A DNA stretch of 50,574 nt. It comes from Porticoccaceae bacterium (lineage in GTDB: Bacteria; Pseudomonadota; Gammaproteobacteria; Pseudomonadales; Porticoccaceae). Shown here one piece after another: positions 35,434 through 44,518 of this stretch. A model generated the notes under the pieces. It saw nothing but the letters and a program-made list of their open reading frames with translations, did no database searches and was not told the DNA's origin. The stretch spans positions 1 to 50,574 of the forward strand of contig JABJEX010000053.1 of assembly GCA_018663035.1 (NCBI GenBank), read 5' to 3'. How positions within the stretch are numbered: position 1 is the stretch's first letter; the number at the start of each line of letters is the position of its first letter. Both the position numbers and the translations under genes were made by a program.

Positions 35434-35462
35434 CGATGGACTTGGTAGCTCCAAGTCCATCG
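35434..35462 (+). terminator. Hairpin after the FucP-like gene
   Basis: Perfect 12-base arms at 35434-35445 and 35451-35462 around the loop TAGCT, 15 bases after the stop codon. No T-run follows, so it may terminate weakly or stabilise the transcript end. Confidence 0.6.
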
Positions 35463-35588
35463 AGAACTCTAAAATTTCTTCAAAAACCGCTTTAACCGTT
35501 AGTTCTCATATCTAGACGTCGCTCTGGGTGTTGATGAAACGTCTCGATATCTGTACTGTCTAGTGCTTTGTGGCCATTGGGAATCTCA

Positions 35589-35606
35589 GCCAAATCGGTA
35601 TTTGGC
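35589..35606. promoter_or_regulatory. Palindrome upstream of the BCCT gene
   Basis: GCCAAAT and ATTTGGC pair perfectly around CGGT. A second outer pair, GTGGCCA (35570-35576) and TGGCCAC (35603-35609), overlaps it. At 36 bases from the GTG start, it is placed as an operator or as a 5-prime leader hairpin. No regulator could be assigned. Confidence 0.45.
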
Positions 35607-35641
35607 CACTAATCATTATAATAAAAACGGGAGATGGGTAA

Positions 35642-37249
35642 GTGGGGGAGTCTAGTTCAAGTCAAGTGGTGGCTATTGAAGTTGAGAAATCTGGGTTTTA
35701 TCAGGGCTTCAATGTTTTTGTAGCGGCTATTCCCAAGGTGCTTATCATTGCCTTGATATTATGGGTTGGAACCTCTCCAAAGCGAGCCGGTGCGCAGCTT
35801 TTAGAGCTACAAAATTGGTCGATCTCTTCGTTTGGTGGCTGGTACATGTATGTCACCGCATTCTTTACGCTAGCCTGTGTGATATTGGCGCTATGGCCGC
35901 GCACGGGCAAGGCGGTGCTGGGTAATCCGGGGGAAGCACCTGAATTTTCACTGTTTACCTGGCTGTCAATGATGTTCGGCGCAGGCATTGGTGTTGGTAT
36001 GCTGACCTACTCGACTGCTGAGCCTATATTTCACTTTGCCAGCAATCCGGATACCATCCAGGGATTTAGCACTGGCCTAGATGCGGACAATGTCCGCAAC
36101 GCATATAAATGGGCGCTTTTGCACTATGGTTTAACACCCTGGGCCTGTTATGGCGTCGTGGGTATTTCTCTCGGCTATCTGAGCTATGGTAGAGGGATGC
36201 CCCTCACTATTCGCTCTGGCCTGCAGCCTTTGTTCGGCCGAGCCATGTCTGGTTGGCTGGGGCATTTGGTGGATGTGGCAGCTATTTTGGCTACTCTAAT
36301 TGGACTGGGTGTCACCATTGGCTACGGAGTGTCGCAGTTCGCCTCCGGCATGTTCAATATTAGTGGTATGCAGTGGATTGTAGATCAGGCCGGCAAGCCT
36401 ACGCTGGGCGCGCAGATTCTGGGGCTGGTGATTATTGTTGGCGCCTCCTGTCTGTCGGCGCTGTCTGGCTTGCAGCGGGGCATCAAATGGCTGTCCAATA
36501 TCAATATGGGGCTGTCGATTTTTCTGGTGCTGTTTTTTGTATTATTTGGCGCCACTATCTTTGCGATTAAATCCTTTGGCTATGCAATTTGGGACTATCT
36601 ATTGGCCTTGCCAGCTATGTCATTGACTGTCTGGAACAATCCAGAGACGGAGATGGGTGCTGCGCTACAGAATTGGCAGGGGGCTTGGAATATATTTTAC
36701 TGGGCTTGGTGGATTGCCTTTGCGCCCTTTGTTGGGCTGTTCTTAGCTCGAGTGTCGCGTGGCCGCACCGTAAGAGAATATGTGCTGGGTGCCATGGTTA
36801 TTCCCTCGATGATTTGCCTGACCTGGTTTACCTTTGTAGGAGCTACTGCCATTGATCTTGAACTCAGTGGTGTTGCTCAGGGTGCTATCGTTAATGCAGA
36901 TATTTCGGCCCAGCTATTTGAAACCATTAATCTCATGCTCTCTCCGGAGTTGGCTGTGGCTCTGTCCGTGGTAGTGGTAACACTGCTTCTGACCTTTTTA
37001 ATTACCTCTGCTGACTCGGGAATTTTGATAATTAACACGCTGGCGTCCGGTGGCGATCAGACTCAAAAGAAGCCGATTCACGTTATTGTTTGGGGTGTTA
37101 TCTTTACGCTGCTGGTGGCTGTGTTATTGGCCGCTGGAGGTATGGGTGCACTGCGGTCGGCAATGATTGTCGGCGCATTACCTTTTTCGCTTGTGATGGT
37201 GCTTATGACGATCTCAATGATCAGAGCCCTAATGAGCGATAGGCGCTAG
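35642..37249 (+). CDS. BCCT-family transporter
   Basis: Twelve-helix carrier of the betaine/choline/carnitine transporter family, 535 residues. Visible signatures are the glycine-rich TM3 segment MMFGAGIGVGMLTYSTAEP (about 107-125) and the TM8 tryptophan-rich WNIFYWAWWIAFAPFVGLFLARVSRGRTVREY (about 348-379), which forms the aromatic box for quaternary-ammonium substrates. TM3 resembles the sodium-coupled BetP-like carriers. It starts at GTG behind GGGAG; a nearby ATG at 35634 is out of frame. Short tails at both ends do not suggest a large osmosensory domain. Osmolyte uptake as nutrient or protectant is likely; the exact substrate is unknown. A terminator follows. Confidence 0.92.
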   Translation: MGESSSSQVVAIEVEKSGFYQGFNVFVAAIPKVLIIALILWVGTSPKRAGAQLLELQNWSISSFGGWYMYVTAFFTLACVILALWPRTGKAVLGNPGEAPEFSLFTWLSMMFGAGIGVGMLTYSTAEPIFHFASNPDTIQGFSTGLDADNVRNAYKWALLHYGLTPWACYGVVGISLGYLSYGRGMPLTIRSGLQPLFGRAMSGWLGHLVDVAAILATLIGLGVTIGYGVSQFASGMFNISGMQWIVDQAGKPTLGAQILGLVIIVGASCLSALSGLQRGIKWLSNINMGLSIFLVLFFVLFGATIFAIKSFGYAIWDYLLALPAMSLTVWNNPETEMGAALQNWQGAWNIFYWAWWIAFAPFVGLFLARVSRGRTVREYVLGAMVIPSMICLTWFTFVGATAIDLELSGVAQGAIVNADISAQLFETINLMLSPELAVALSVVVVTLLLTFLITSADSGILIINTLASGGDQTQKKPIHVIVWGVIFTLLVAVLLAAGGMGALRSAMIVGALPFSLVMVLMTISMIRALMSDRR

Positions 37250-37260
37250 CTACTGATTAA

Positions 37261-37297
37261 AAAAACCGGATTGGGCTAAGTTCAATCCGGTTTTTTT
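37261..37297 (+). terminator. Bidirectional terminator between BCCT gene and ilvC
   Basis: Thirteen-base perfect arms (37261-37273 and 37283-37295) with a nine-base loop. A T-run on the + strand and an A-run on the left suit both of the converging transcription units. Confidence 0.93.
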
Positions 37298-37319
37298 GTT
37301 GGTGCTGACTAGTTGTTGT

Positions 37320-38801
37320 TTAGCTATTCTCTACGATGCGCTTCATATCCGTCATATAGCCGCGTAACTCGTGGCCGATAATCTCTACATCATGATCGCG
37401 GATCGCGTCATTCACCGCAATTAGACGCACGTTGTCTACCGCATTAGAGTTGTCCGCTAGGCCCTCACCCAGATCTTCCAAAGTCAGTGAGTCGGCATGT
37501 TCCTGAAGCAGGGGTACAGCCGCATGACTAAACAGGTAGTTGCCGTACTCAGCGGTATCTGAGATAACAACATTCATTTCATAGAGCTTATTACGGGCAA
37601 TACAGTTCGCAATTAGTGGTGTTTCGTGCAGTGATTCGTAGTAGGCCGACTCTTCGATAATTCCAGAGGACACCATGGTCTCAAAGGCCAGTTCAACACC
37701 AGCCTTGATCATGGCGACTAGGTAAATGCCTCGATCGTAAAACTCCTGCTCAGTGATTTCAATATCGCAATCTGGAGCCTGTTCGAAGCTAGTGTTAGCA
37801 GTTTCTGCACGCCATTTAAGCAGATTGGCATCATCATTTCCCCAGTCAACCATCATGGTGCGTGAGAACTCTCCCTCGATAATGTCATCCATATGCTTTT
37901 CAAACAGCGGGCGCAGAATGACTTTGAGTTCCTCAGACATGTCGAAGGCGCGGATTTTTGCTGGGTTGCTAAGACGATCCATCATATTGGTGATGCCGCC
38001 ATGTTTTAGACCCTCAGTAACCACTTCCCAACCGTACTGGATAAGTTTGCGAGCATAGGCTGCATCCATGCCCAGTTTTAACAGCTGCTGGTGACCCAGA
38101 ATGGCGCCGGTTTGCAGCATTCCGCAGAGAATAGTTTGCTCGCCCATCAGGTCAGATTTCACTTCGGCGATAAAGGATGACTCTAGAACACCGGCGCGGT
38201 CACCACCAGTCGCAGAGGCGTAGGCCTTGGCAATAGCCAAACCATTGCCATTGGGATCGTTCTCAGGATGGACAGCAATCAAGGTGGGAACACCAAAGCC
38301 GCGCTTGTACTCTTCGCGCACCTCTGTGCCCGGACATTTAGGAGCAACCATAACTACCGTTAGGTCTTCGCGCACCTGCATGCCTTCTTCGACAATGTTG
38401 AAGCCATGAGAGTAGGCTAGTGTAGCGCCCTGCTTCATCAGCGGCATAACCGCAGTCACCGCTGCCGTATGCTGTTTATCTGGGGTCAGGTTGAGTACCA
38501 GATCCGCCGTGGGAACTAACTCTTCTGCAGTACCTACTTTGAAGCCATTTTCGGAAGCCCACTGAAAAGACTGACGCTTTTTGGCGATCGCCTGTTCTCG
38601 CAGTGCATAGGAAATATTTAAGCCTGAGTCACGCATATTGAGGCCCTGATTGAGACCCTGGGCGCCACAGCCAATAATGACAATATTCCAATCTTTAATA
38701 AATTCGCAACCATCGGTAAATTCGCTACGATCCATAAAGCGACATTTGCCCAGCTGGGTCAGCTTGTCGCGCAAGCTAAGGGTGTTAAAGTAATTGGCCA
38801 T
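37320..38801 (-). CDS. ilvC: Ketol-acid reductoisomerase, class II (long form)
   Basis: NADPH- and magnesium-dependent isomeroreductase in valine, leucine and isoleucine synthesis. At 493 residues it is the long enterobacterial type (E. coli IlvC 491). Signatures are the nucleotide fold [21 protein letters not shown] (about 40-60), the phosphate-site segment [37 protein letters not shown] and the metal-binding helix [12 protein letters not shown] in the knotted domain. The GGAG ribosome site is at 38811-38814 on the - strand. It is divergent from the IlvY-type LysR gene, a classical arrangement in which IlvY with acetolactate or acetohydroxybutyrate activates ilvC. Confidence 0.97.
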   Translation of the reverse strand: MANYFNTLSLRDKLTQLGKCRFMDRSEFTDGCEFIKDWNIVIIGCGAQGLNQGLNMRDSGLNISYALREQAIAKKRQSFQWASENGFKVGTAEELVPTADLVLNLTPDKQHTAAVTAVMPLMKQGATLAYSHGFNIVEEGMQVREDLTVVMVAPKCPGTEVREEYKRGFGVPTLIAVHPENDPNGNGLAIAKAYASATGGDRAGVLESSFIAEVKSDLMGEQTILCGMLQTGAILGHQQLLKLGMDAAYARKLIQYGWEVVTEGLKHGGITNMMDRLSNPAKIRAFDMSEELKVILRPLFEKHMDDIIEGEFSRTMMVDWGNDDANLLKWRAETANTSFEQAPDCDIEITEQEFYDRGIYLVAMIKAGVELAFETMVSSGIIEESAYYESLHETPLIANCIARNKLYEMNVVISDTAEYGNYLFSHAAVPLLQEHADSLTLEDLGEGLADNSNAVDNVRLIAVNDAIRDHDVEIIGHELRGYMTDMKRIVENS

Positions 38802-38906
38802 CTTTGATCTCCGAGTACCGTTTTTGGTAAGTTGCTATATTGAATTCTGGGGCGCAGTTTACCTAGTTTTTTGTGTTGCTTAAAACGATATATCTTCATC
38901 ATAATG

Positions 38907-38921
38907 TTGCATATTTTGCAA
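38907..38921. promoter_or_regulatory. LysR-type operator between ilvC and ilvY
   Basis: The interrupted palindrome TTGCA-TATTT-TGCAA fits the T-N11-A LysR box. It sits in the 149-base divergent gap, closer to ilvY, where the autoregulatory/recognition site of IlvY is expected. A second, activation site toward ilvC was not clearly seen. Confidence 0.65.
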
Positions 38922-38950
38922 TGTAAGCGGTGACAGGTTAAGGTGCCCTT

Positions 38951-39832
38951 ATGGATATTCGATCGCTTACTCTGTTTCAGCACCTGGCCAATAGTTTGCA
39001 CTTTGGTAAAACCGCCGCTGCCTATCACCTTAGCCCTTCGACTCTAAGCCGAGCCATTCAGAGGATCGAGGATCAGCTGAGCAGCCAGCTGCTGATTCGC
39101 GACAATCGCACCGTGGTGCTGACCAGCGAGGGTAAAAAGTTTCTCGCCTATGCCGACCAACAGATAGCAGAGTACGAAACCCTCAAGCAGTCGCTAAACC
39201 AGTCTCAGCAAAAGCTCTCTGGCTCTTTAAAACTTTACTGTTCAGTGACAGCCTCGTACTCTTTTTTACCGCCACTGCTCGAAAAATTCCGCCAGGCCCA
39301 CCCCAATATTGATATTAATCTGGATACGGGAGACGCTGCTGATGGTATAGACCAGATTAAGAGCCAGCGGGTAGATCTAGCCATCGCAGCGCGCCCAGAC
39401 GATCTAGCATCCAGTATCCACTTCCAATCAATTGCCAGCGTGCCCCTTGCTATTACTGCCCCTGCAATTAACTGCGCTGTCAAACGCGCCCTGCAGCAGG
39501 AGCGAGTAGACTGGGCGAGCTTACCGATTATTTTGCCAGAGCACGGTGTGGCCCGAAAACGCTTCGAGCAGTGGTTTCGCCGTCAGCACGGGGGCAAGCC
39601 CAATGTCTATGCTCAGGTGTCAGGTCAGGAGGCTCTAGTGAGCATGGTAGCCCTTGGGTTTGGTATAGGCCTGTCGCCTATTGTGGTGGTGGATAATAGC
39701 CCGGTGAAAGACCGTGTTGAACTGCTGCCGGGCACCAGTATTCCACCCTTTGATTTAGGGCTCTGTTGCTTTAAAAAGAAATTGGACGATCCCATCGTGG
39801 CAGAGTTTATGGCCATGGCCTCTGAAGCCTAG
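38951..39832 (+). CDS. ilvY: LysR-family regulator IlvY
   Basis: Activator of ilvC, 293 residues (E. coli IlvY 297). The N-terminal helix-turn-helix starts MDIRSLTLFQHLANSLHFGKTAAAYHLSPSTLSRAIQRIEDQL (about 1-43), the very close IlvY pattern with SPSTLSR. The co-inducer domain at about 90-290 begins GSLKLYCSVTASYSFLPPLLEKFR. Position opposite ilvC with a palindromic LysR box between them supports the name. The 140 bases after it, up to the Yip1 gene, include a five- to six-base GC stem at 39849-39865 without a T-run and a TG-T-TATTCT extended -10-like element at 39873-39881. Confidence 0.94.
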   Translation: MDIRSLTLFQHLANSLHFGKTAAAYHLSPSTLSRAIQRIEDQLSSQLLIRDNRTVVLTSEGKKFLAYADQQIAEYETLKQSLNQSQQKLSGSLKLYCSVTASYSFLPPLLEKFRQAHPNIDINLDTGDAADGIDQIKSQRVDLAIAARPDDLASSIHFQSIASVPLAITAPAINCAVKRALQQERVDWASLPIILPEHGVARKRFEQWFRRQHGGKPNVYAQVSGQEALVSMVALGFGIGLSPIVVVDNSPVKDRVELLPGTSIPPFDLGLCCFKKKLDDPIVAEFMAMASEA

Positions 39833-39972
39833 ATTAGCAGTCTGTAAAGGGGCTATTTTCAGCCCTAAACAATGTTATTCTATAGCCGTTTAGCGCAGAT
39901 GATTTTAAACTGTCAGCGCCTAATTTATGTAGATTCAGGATAATGAATAATTCCAATTAAGGAGTCATAGCT

Positions 39973-40686
39973 ATGTCTGCAAATCCCCTTCAAGCTAGTC
40001 TTGATATGTTAATTTCTCCCAATATCGCCCTCCCGGCAGTCAAGGACAAAAAAGGCTGGTGGCTGGTGCCGTTTTTGCTCTGCACCGGCAGTATTATCTC
40101 TTTGTTTTTATATTATTTTGCCACTGTTGATTTTGCCTGGTTAAAGGAAACTATGCTCGACCAGATGGCGGTCCAGGGTGATATGAGCGAAGAGGAGCTG
40201 CAAGCGGTTTCTGAGTACCTCACCAAGACACCTATGGTATGGTCTAGCACCATAGGCGGCAGCCTTAGCCTTGTGGTAATGAACATTATTTTGGCCCTCT
40301 ACCTGATGATGGTAACCAAGGCTAACGCCAGCAGTAACTATGGCTTTGGTGCCTGGTTCGCCTTCAGCTGGTGGATCAGCATGCCTCACGTGGTTGCTGC
40401 CCTGATGTCCATGTTGATGCTGATGTTTTCTAGCTCGGGAATGATCCCACTTGAGGGTCTGGGAGTTACCACGCTCAACAGTCTGATCTTTGGGGTTGAT
40501 TCAAGCAGTGCCTGGTTTGGCTTTTTGAGTGGTCTGGATGTCTTGATGTTTTGGAGTATTGCCCTTATTGCGATGGGGCTGAGCTCTTGGTTGGGCTATG
40601 ACAGTAAAAAGGCGGCCACTATTGCCTCCGCCCCCTATCTGTTAATTTATGGCAGCTGGGCTCTCTATATTCTGTTGGCTTCTTGA
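39973..40686 (+). CDS. Yip1-family integral membrane protein
   Basis: A 237-residue membrane protein with about five hydrophobic segments (near 30-50, 92-113, 130-155, 182-205 and 218-236) after a cytosolic N terminus of about 28 residues. The layout and the motif FGAWFAFSWWISMPHVVAALM fit the bacterial Yip1/DUF1282-like family. The family has no established biochemical role. It has a strong AAGGAG ribosome site. It is the first gene of a tight cluster with an adaptor, an ABC ATPase and a MacB-like permease, in which the next gene starts at or near its stop. It may therefore assist that export system. Confidence 0.75.
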   Translation: MSANPLQASLDMLISPNIALPAVKDKKGWWLVPFLLCTGSIISLFLYYFATVDFAWLKETMLDQMAVQGDMSEEELQAVSEYLTKTPMVWSSTIGGSLSLVVMNIILALYLMMVTKANASSNYGFGAWFAFSWWISMPHVVAALMSMLMLMFSSSGMIPLEGLGVTTLNSLIFGVDSSSAWFGFLSGLDVLMFWSIALIAMGLSSWLGYDSKKAATIASAPYLLIYGSWALYILLAS

Positions 40687-40703
40687 TAAAAAGACTAAAA
40701 ACG

Positions 40704-41936
40704 ATGAAAAAAAATCTCATAATTTTGGGGGTTGTTGTTGCCTTGGTGGCACTGGCCTATTTTAAAAGCAACAGCGCTGGCGAGGTGTTTCAGGTAAATC
40801 TTGCCAATGCTGAGATACAGGAAATCAAAAGTTCAATTCTTGCCTCAGGCACACTGATCTACAAAGAACAGGTGGAGCTGCGCTCTGAGGTGATTGGCCA
40901 GGTTAGCGAGGTGCTAATAGAGGAGGGCGATCAGGTCAGCCAGGGGCAGGTTTTGATGCGTCTCGAGCCGCGGACCTTTGCCGCAGATGTTGAGCAGCAG
41001 GCAGCCTATGTGCGCATTCAAACTATTGCTATCGAGCGGCAGGAAAAGCAATTAGAAAACATTGCCTCGCAGTGGCAGCGCAACCTCAATCTCTACGAGC
41101 GCAAAATGATCGGTCAGGACGCATTTGAGTTGATCGATAACCAGTATGCTCTGGCTAAGATTGATCTGCGCTCTCGTGGCGAAGCACTTCTGCAAGCACA
41201 GGCTACCTTAGATAAAGCTCAGGAACGTCTCGACAAAACCGTGTTTCGTTCGCCGATTAATGGCGTAGCGACCTCTGTGGATATCAAGGTGGGTGAGACC
41301 GCAATTAGTGGTACCACCAATATCGCCGGATCTAACCTGATTACTGTGGCAGATCCATCATCGATACTTGTGGAAGTCGAAGTCGATGAAGCGGATATAG
41401 CAAATATAGAGCTGGATCAGCGTGCCGATATATATGCAGTGGCTTTTCCGGATACAGCGCTGAGTGGCGTGGTGAAAACCATTGCAACCTCTGCCAAGCG
41501 CACGGATCGGCGTCAGGGGCTTAGCTTTACGGTGAAAATACTTCTGGACGGTAATGACGATATAGCTATTCGTCCTGGCATGAGCTGTCGAGCAGAGATT
41601 TACACCAATATGAAGGGCGACACAGTGGCTGTGCCCATACAGGCCGTTGTCTTTGAAGACGAAACCGAGGATTCAGTCAATCTAGATACTGAACAGGACG
41701 AAGACTCTGTCTCCGTGGGAGCGTCCAGTGTCGCCGTTAGCAAAAGCTTTGTTTTTATTATGGTCGATGGTCTAGTAGTAAAGCGAGAAGTAGAACTGGG
41801 GATTTCCAACGACCAGCTGCAAGAGATTATTTCTGGGTTAGAGGTTGGCGAGCAGGTGATTACTGGCCCAGCCCGAATACTTAGCAAGCTCAAAGAGGGT
41901 TCTACCGTAAAAGAGATTGAGAAAGATCAAGAATGA
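40704..41936 (+). CDS. Membrane fusion protein of a MacAB-like ABC exporter
   Basis: Periplasmic adaptor of about 410 residues. One N-terminal membrane anchor is at about 4-18 (LIILGVVVALVALAYF). Lipoyl-like half-motifs lie at ELRSEVIGQVSEVLIEEGDQVSQGQVL and FRSPINGVATSVDIKVGETA, with a coiled coil between them (about 85-175). A beta-barrel follows and an acidic stretch near EDETEDSVNLDTEQDEDSV. The ATG at 40704 is preferred; a TTG at 40683 overlapping the Yip1 stop (TTGA) is in frame, but no ribosome site supports it. The stop overlaps the ATPase ATG by four bases. No outer-membrane channel gene is adjacent. Confidence 0.9.
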   Translation: MKKNLIILGVVVALVALAYFKSNSAGEVFQVNLANAEIQEIKSSILASGTLIYKEQVELRSEVIGQVSEVLIEEGDQVSQGQVLMRLEPRTFAADVEQQAAYVRIQTIAIERQEKQLENIASQWQRNLNLYERKMIGQDAFELIDNQYALAKIDLRSRGEALLQAQATLDKAQERLDKTVFRSPINGVATSVDIKVGETAISGTTNIAGSNLITVADPSSILVEVEVDEADIANIELDQRADIYAVAFPDTALSGVVKTIATSAKRTDRRQGLSFTVKILLDGNDDIAIRPGMSCRAEIYTNMKGDTVAVPIQAVVFEDETEDSVNLDTEQDEDSVSVGASSVAVSKSFVFIMVDGLVVKREVELGISNDQLQEIISGLEVGEQVITGPARILSKLKEGSTVKEIEKDQE

Positions 41937-42658
41937 GTTCTCAGAAAACCGTTATTGAACTGAGGGATATCGCAAAACACTACATGATGGGTAGTGAGGG
42001 TTTTTACGCGCTCAATCAAATTGATTTAGATATTCATCTCAATGACTACATTGCCATAGTAGGCTCCTCCGGCTCTGGCAAGTCAACACTCATGAATTTG
42101 CTGGGTTGTCTTGATTATCCCAGCGATGGTGAGTACCGGCTCAAGGGCACCAATGTTGCAACGCTGGACGAAAACAGTCTGGCCGACATACGCAACCGTG
42201 AAATCGGTTTTATCTTTCAGAACTTCAATCTACTGCCCCGCGCCTCGGCTCTGCAAAATGTTATGCAGCCGCTAGTCTATCGGGGTATGCCACTGGCCGA
42301 ACGCAAAAAACGGGCTCTGGATGCACTGACTATGGTAGGGCTGAAAGATCGTGTTGGCCATGTGCCAAACCAGTTATCGGGCGGACAGCGCCAGCGCGTA
42401 GCCATTGCCCGAGCCCTGGTGACAAAACCAGCGATTTTGTTGGCCGATGAACCTACAGGTAATCTGGATTCCTCCACAACTATTGAAATTATGGCGTTGT
42501 TTGATCAGCTGCACAGGGATGGTCAGACCCTAATTATTGTTACCCATGAGCAGGAGATTGCCGATCGCTGCCGACGGGTTATTACCCTTAGAGACGGGCG
42601 ACTGATTGACGATTTTATGAATCCACTCTCGGAAGAGCAGGAGGGAGCGAATGGCTAA
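41933..42658 (+). CDS. ABC exporter ATPase, MacB/LolD type
   Basis: ATP-binding subunit of 241 residues that drives the FtsX-like permease encoded next. Walker A is GSSGSGKST (about 44-52), the Q-loop lies in [12 protein letters not shown], the ABC signature is [15 protein letters not shown] (about 144-158), Walker B is [13 protein letters not shown] and the switch histidine is in IIVTHEQE. The [17 protein letters not shown] segment is typical of the MacB/LolD/FtsE branch. It starts within the adaptor stop and overlaps the permease by eight bases, so all three are co-translated. Confidence 0.95.
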   Translation: MSSQKTVIELRDIAKHYMMGSEGFYALNQIDLDIHLNDYIAIVGSSGSGKSTLMNLLGCLDYPSDGEYRLKGTNVATLDENSLADIRNREIGFIFQNFNLLPRASALQNVMQPLVYRGMPLAERKKRALDALTMVGLKDRVGHVPNQLSGGQRQRVAIARALVTKPAILLADEPTGNLDSSTTIEIMALFDQLHRDGQTLIIVTHEQEIADRCRRVITLRDGRLIDDFMNPLSEEQEGANG

Positions 42659-43886
42659 TCTAAGTTTTAAAATTATTGAGGGCACTCGCTCCGCAGGCCA
42701 ATCGATCTTTGCCCATGGCTTTCGCAGCTTCTTGACGACCCTGGGTATTATTATCGGTGTGGCTTCGGTCATCGCCGTCGTGTCTGTGGTGCAGGGATTT
42801 AGTGCCAGTATTTCTCAGCAATTTGACGGTATGGGCACCAATGTCATCAATATTGAGCCCTACACACCCCGCAAGGCTCGCTTGCAGGGCGTGACAGCCA
42901 AGATCAGCTACGACGACTTTCTAGAGATAAAACACCAGGTCAAAGGTATTAGCAATGTCACTCCCACAGTGCGAGTATTTGGCCCCAATGCGGTTGCAGC
43001 CTATCGAGGTCAGTCGACCAGCACCATGGTGATAGGCACGGCCTCCACCTATCAAAAACTCTACACAGTCTATCCAGATTTTGGCCGTTTCTTTAACCTT
43101 AGCGATGATAAAAGTCGTCGCCGTGTCGCCGTTCTCGGCCCATCAATTATTAACAAGCTGGATATTAAAGGTGACCCTATAGGCCAGCACCTGAGTGTCT
43201 CCGGTGAATGGTTTAAGGTTATTGGCATAGCGGAAAAGCGCGGCAAGCTTTTTGGCTTTGATCAGGACGATTTTATCCTGCTGCCCTATAGTACGACCCG
43301 TGCTTTGCTGGGCGGCGCTGAGGAGCCTAATATTTCGATCAGCCTGCAGGTTGACGATATGAATAATATCAGTCAGGTAAAGCAGCATATTAAAAACCTG
43401 CTGCGTCGCAATCATAAACTGGCTAAAGATGCGGCTGATGACTTTAAGATAGCCACAGCGGATCAGATGCTGGACACCTTTAACCAGATTATCGGCAGCA
43501 CCACTGTTGTGCTGGGTGGGATTGTGGGCATCTCTCTTTTGGTGGGAGGCATTGGCATTATGAATATCATGCTGGTGTCGGTGACCGAGCGCACCCGTGA
43601 GATAGGCATTCAAAAAGCGCTGGGAGCCACACGCTTCGATATTTTGTTGCAGTTTTTAATCGAAGCTGTTTTTCTCTGCTTGCTTGGAGGCCTGATTGGT
43701 CTGCTATTAGGGTTTGGCGCCGGTTCGCTGATAAGTGTAGCCACCGATTTGCCGCCTGCGGCGGTGCCAATGTGGGCTGTATTATTGTCATTTGGATTTA
43801 GTGCAGGCATAGGGCTGTTATTTGGGATTATTCCTGCAGCCAAGGCGGCCAATTTGGACCCAATAGACGCGCTACGCTATGAATAG
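42651..43886 (+). CDS. MacB-like ABC permease (FtsX domain)
   Basis: Permease of 411 residues with the four-helix MacB layout: TM1 at about 22-45 (FRSFLTTLGIIIGVASVIAVVSVV), then a large periplasmic domain (about 50-280). Three C-terminal helices follow, holding VGGIGIMNIMLVSVTERTREIGIQKALGATR (about 297-327) and ending in the family-typical AAKAANLDPIDALRYE. Systems of this mechanotransmission type export peptides, lipoproteins or macrolides from the periplasm rather than across the inner membrane. The substrate is unknown. The DedA-like gene follows 21 bases later in the same reading frame, after the TAG stop. Confidence 0.95.
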   Translation: MANLSFKIIEGTRSAGQSIFAHGFRSFLTTLGIIIGVASVIAVVSVVQGFSASISQQFDGMGTNVINIEPYTPRKARLQGVTAKISYDDFLEIKHQVKGISNVTPTVRVFGPNAVAAYRGQSTSTMVIGTASTYQKLYTVYPDFGRFFNLSDDKSRRRVAVLGPSIINKLDIKGDPIGQHLSVSGEWFKVIGIAEKRGKLFGFDQDDFILLPYSTTRALLGGAEEPNISISLQVDDMNNISQVKQHIKNLLRRNHKLAKDAADDFKIATADQMLDTFNQIIGSTTVVLGGIVGISLLVGGIGIMNIMLVSVTERTREIGIQKALGATRFDILLQFLIEAVFLCLLGGLIGLLLGFGAGSLISVATDLPPAAVPMWAVLLSFGFSAGIGLLFGIIPAAKAANLDPIDALRYE

Positions 43887-43907
43887 AGTGCTCCAGCACA
43901 GGAGTCT

Positions 43908-44414
43908 ATTATCGACGAGCTTATTTTAGACTGGCTAAACGCCAACAAAAATACTGCCTGGGTACTAATACCTCTGTTGGCCTTTCTGGAGGCCTGCCCG
44001 GTGGTAGGGCTATTTGTCTCTGGGGTTATTCTTCTGACTATCTCCACTGTCCTCTATACAGGCGAGTTATTGAGCCTGACCTCAATTATGGCTCTCGCAT
44101 TTGTGGGTGCGGCTATTTCAGATCATTTGGGCTATTACCTTGGGCGAATTTTTGGGACCTCGTTTCACAGTACTAGCTTTGCGGTCAAACGTGCTGATCA
44201 ACTCAACAAAGCGGAACGATTTATCGCTAAATATGGTGCCGCCGCCATTATTGTCGGACGTCTAATGACCGCTGTAAGAAGTCTGGTTCCCGCTTTGGTT
44301 GGTGTTAGTGGCATAGATCGTATCAAGTTTACCCTTATCGATTTACTTGCCTGCGCCATCTGGTCGGCAGGGTTGGGGTTGTTGGTGATTGGTATCGAGA
44401 GCTTTACTAGCTAA
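43908..44414 (+). CDS. DedA-family membrane protein with a non-canonical start
   Basis: Member of the DedA/YqjA-YghB (SNARE-associated, VTT) group linked to lipid scrambling and proton-dependent functions. Retained key residues are the glutamate in FLEACPVVGLFVSG, the aspartate in SDHLGYYLGRIFG, and the arginines of VGRLMTAVRSLVPALVG. The only usual start codon, TTG at 43977, would give 145 residues, cut into the first membrane segment and lack a ribosome site. In-frame coding extends upstream as IIDELILDWLNANKNTAWVLIPLLAF, and a CAGGAG site (43899-43904) points to ATT at 43908 or ATC at 43911. The start chosen here (168 residues) is provisional. Confidence 0.8.
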   Translation: MIDELILDWLNANKNTAWVLIPLLAFLEACPVVGLFVSGVILLTISTVLYTGELLSLTSIMALAFVGAAISDHLGYYLGRIFGTSFHSTSFAVKRADQLNKAERFIAKYGAAAIIVGRLMTAVRSLVPALVGVSGIDRIKFTLIDLLACAIWSAGLGLLVIGIESFTS

Positions 44415-44518
44415 GGTGACTGGCGCTCTAAGTTAAACTTTGGAGCCCAAGGTTGCGTAAAGACAGAAGATCTTACTAGGCTCGACAATAAAAATTAATG
44501 GAAGGGGATGACAATAAA

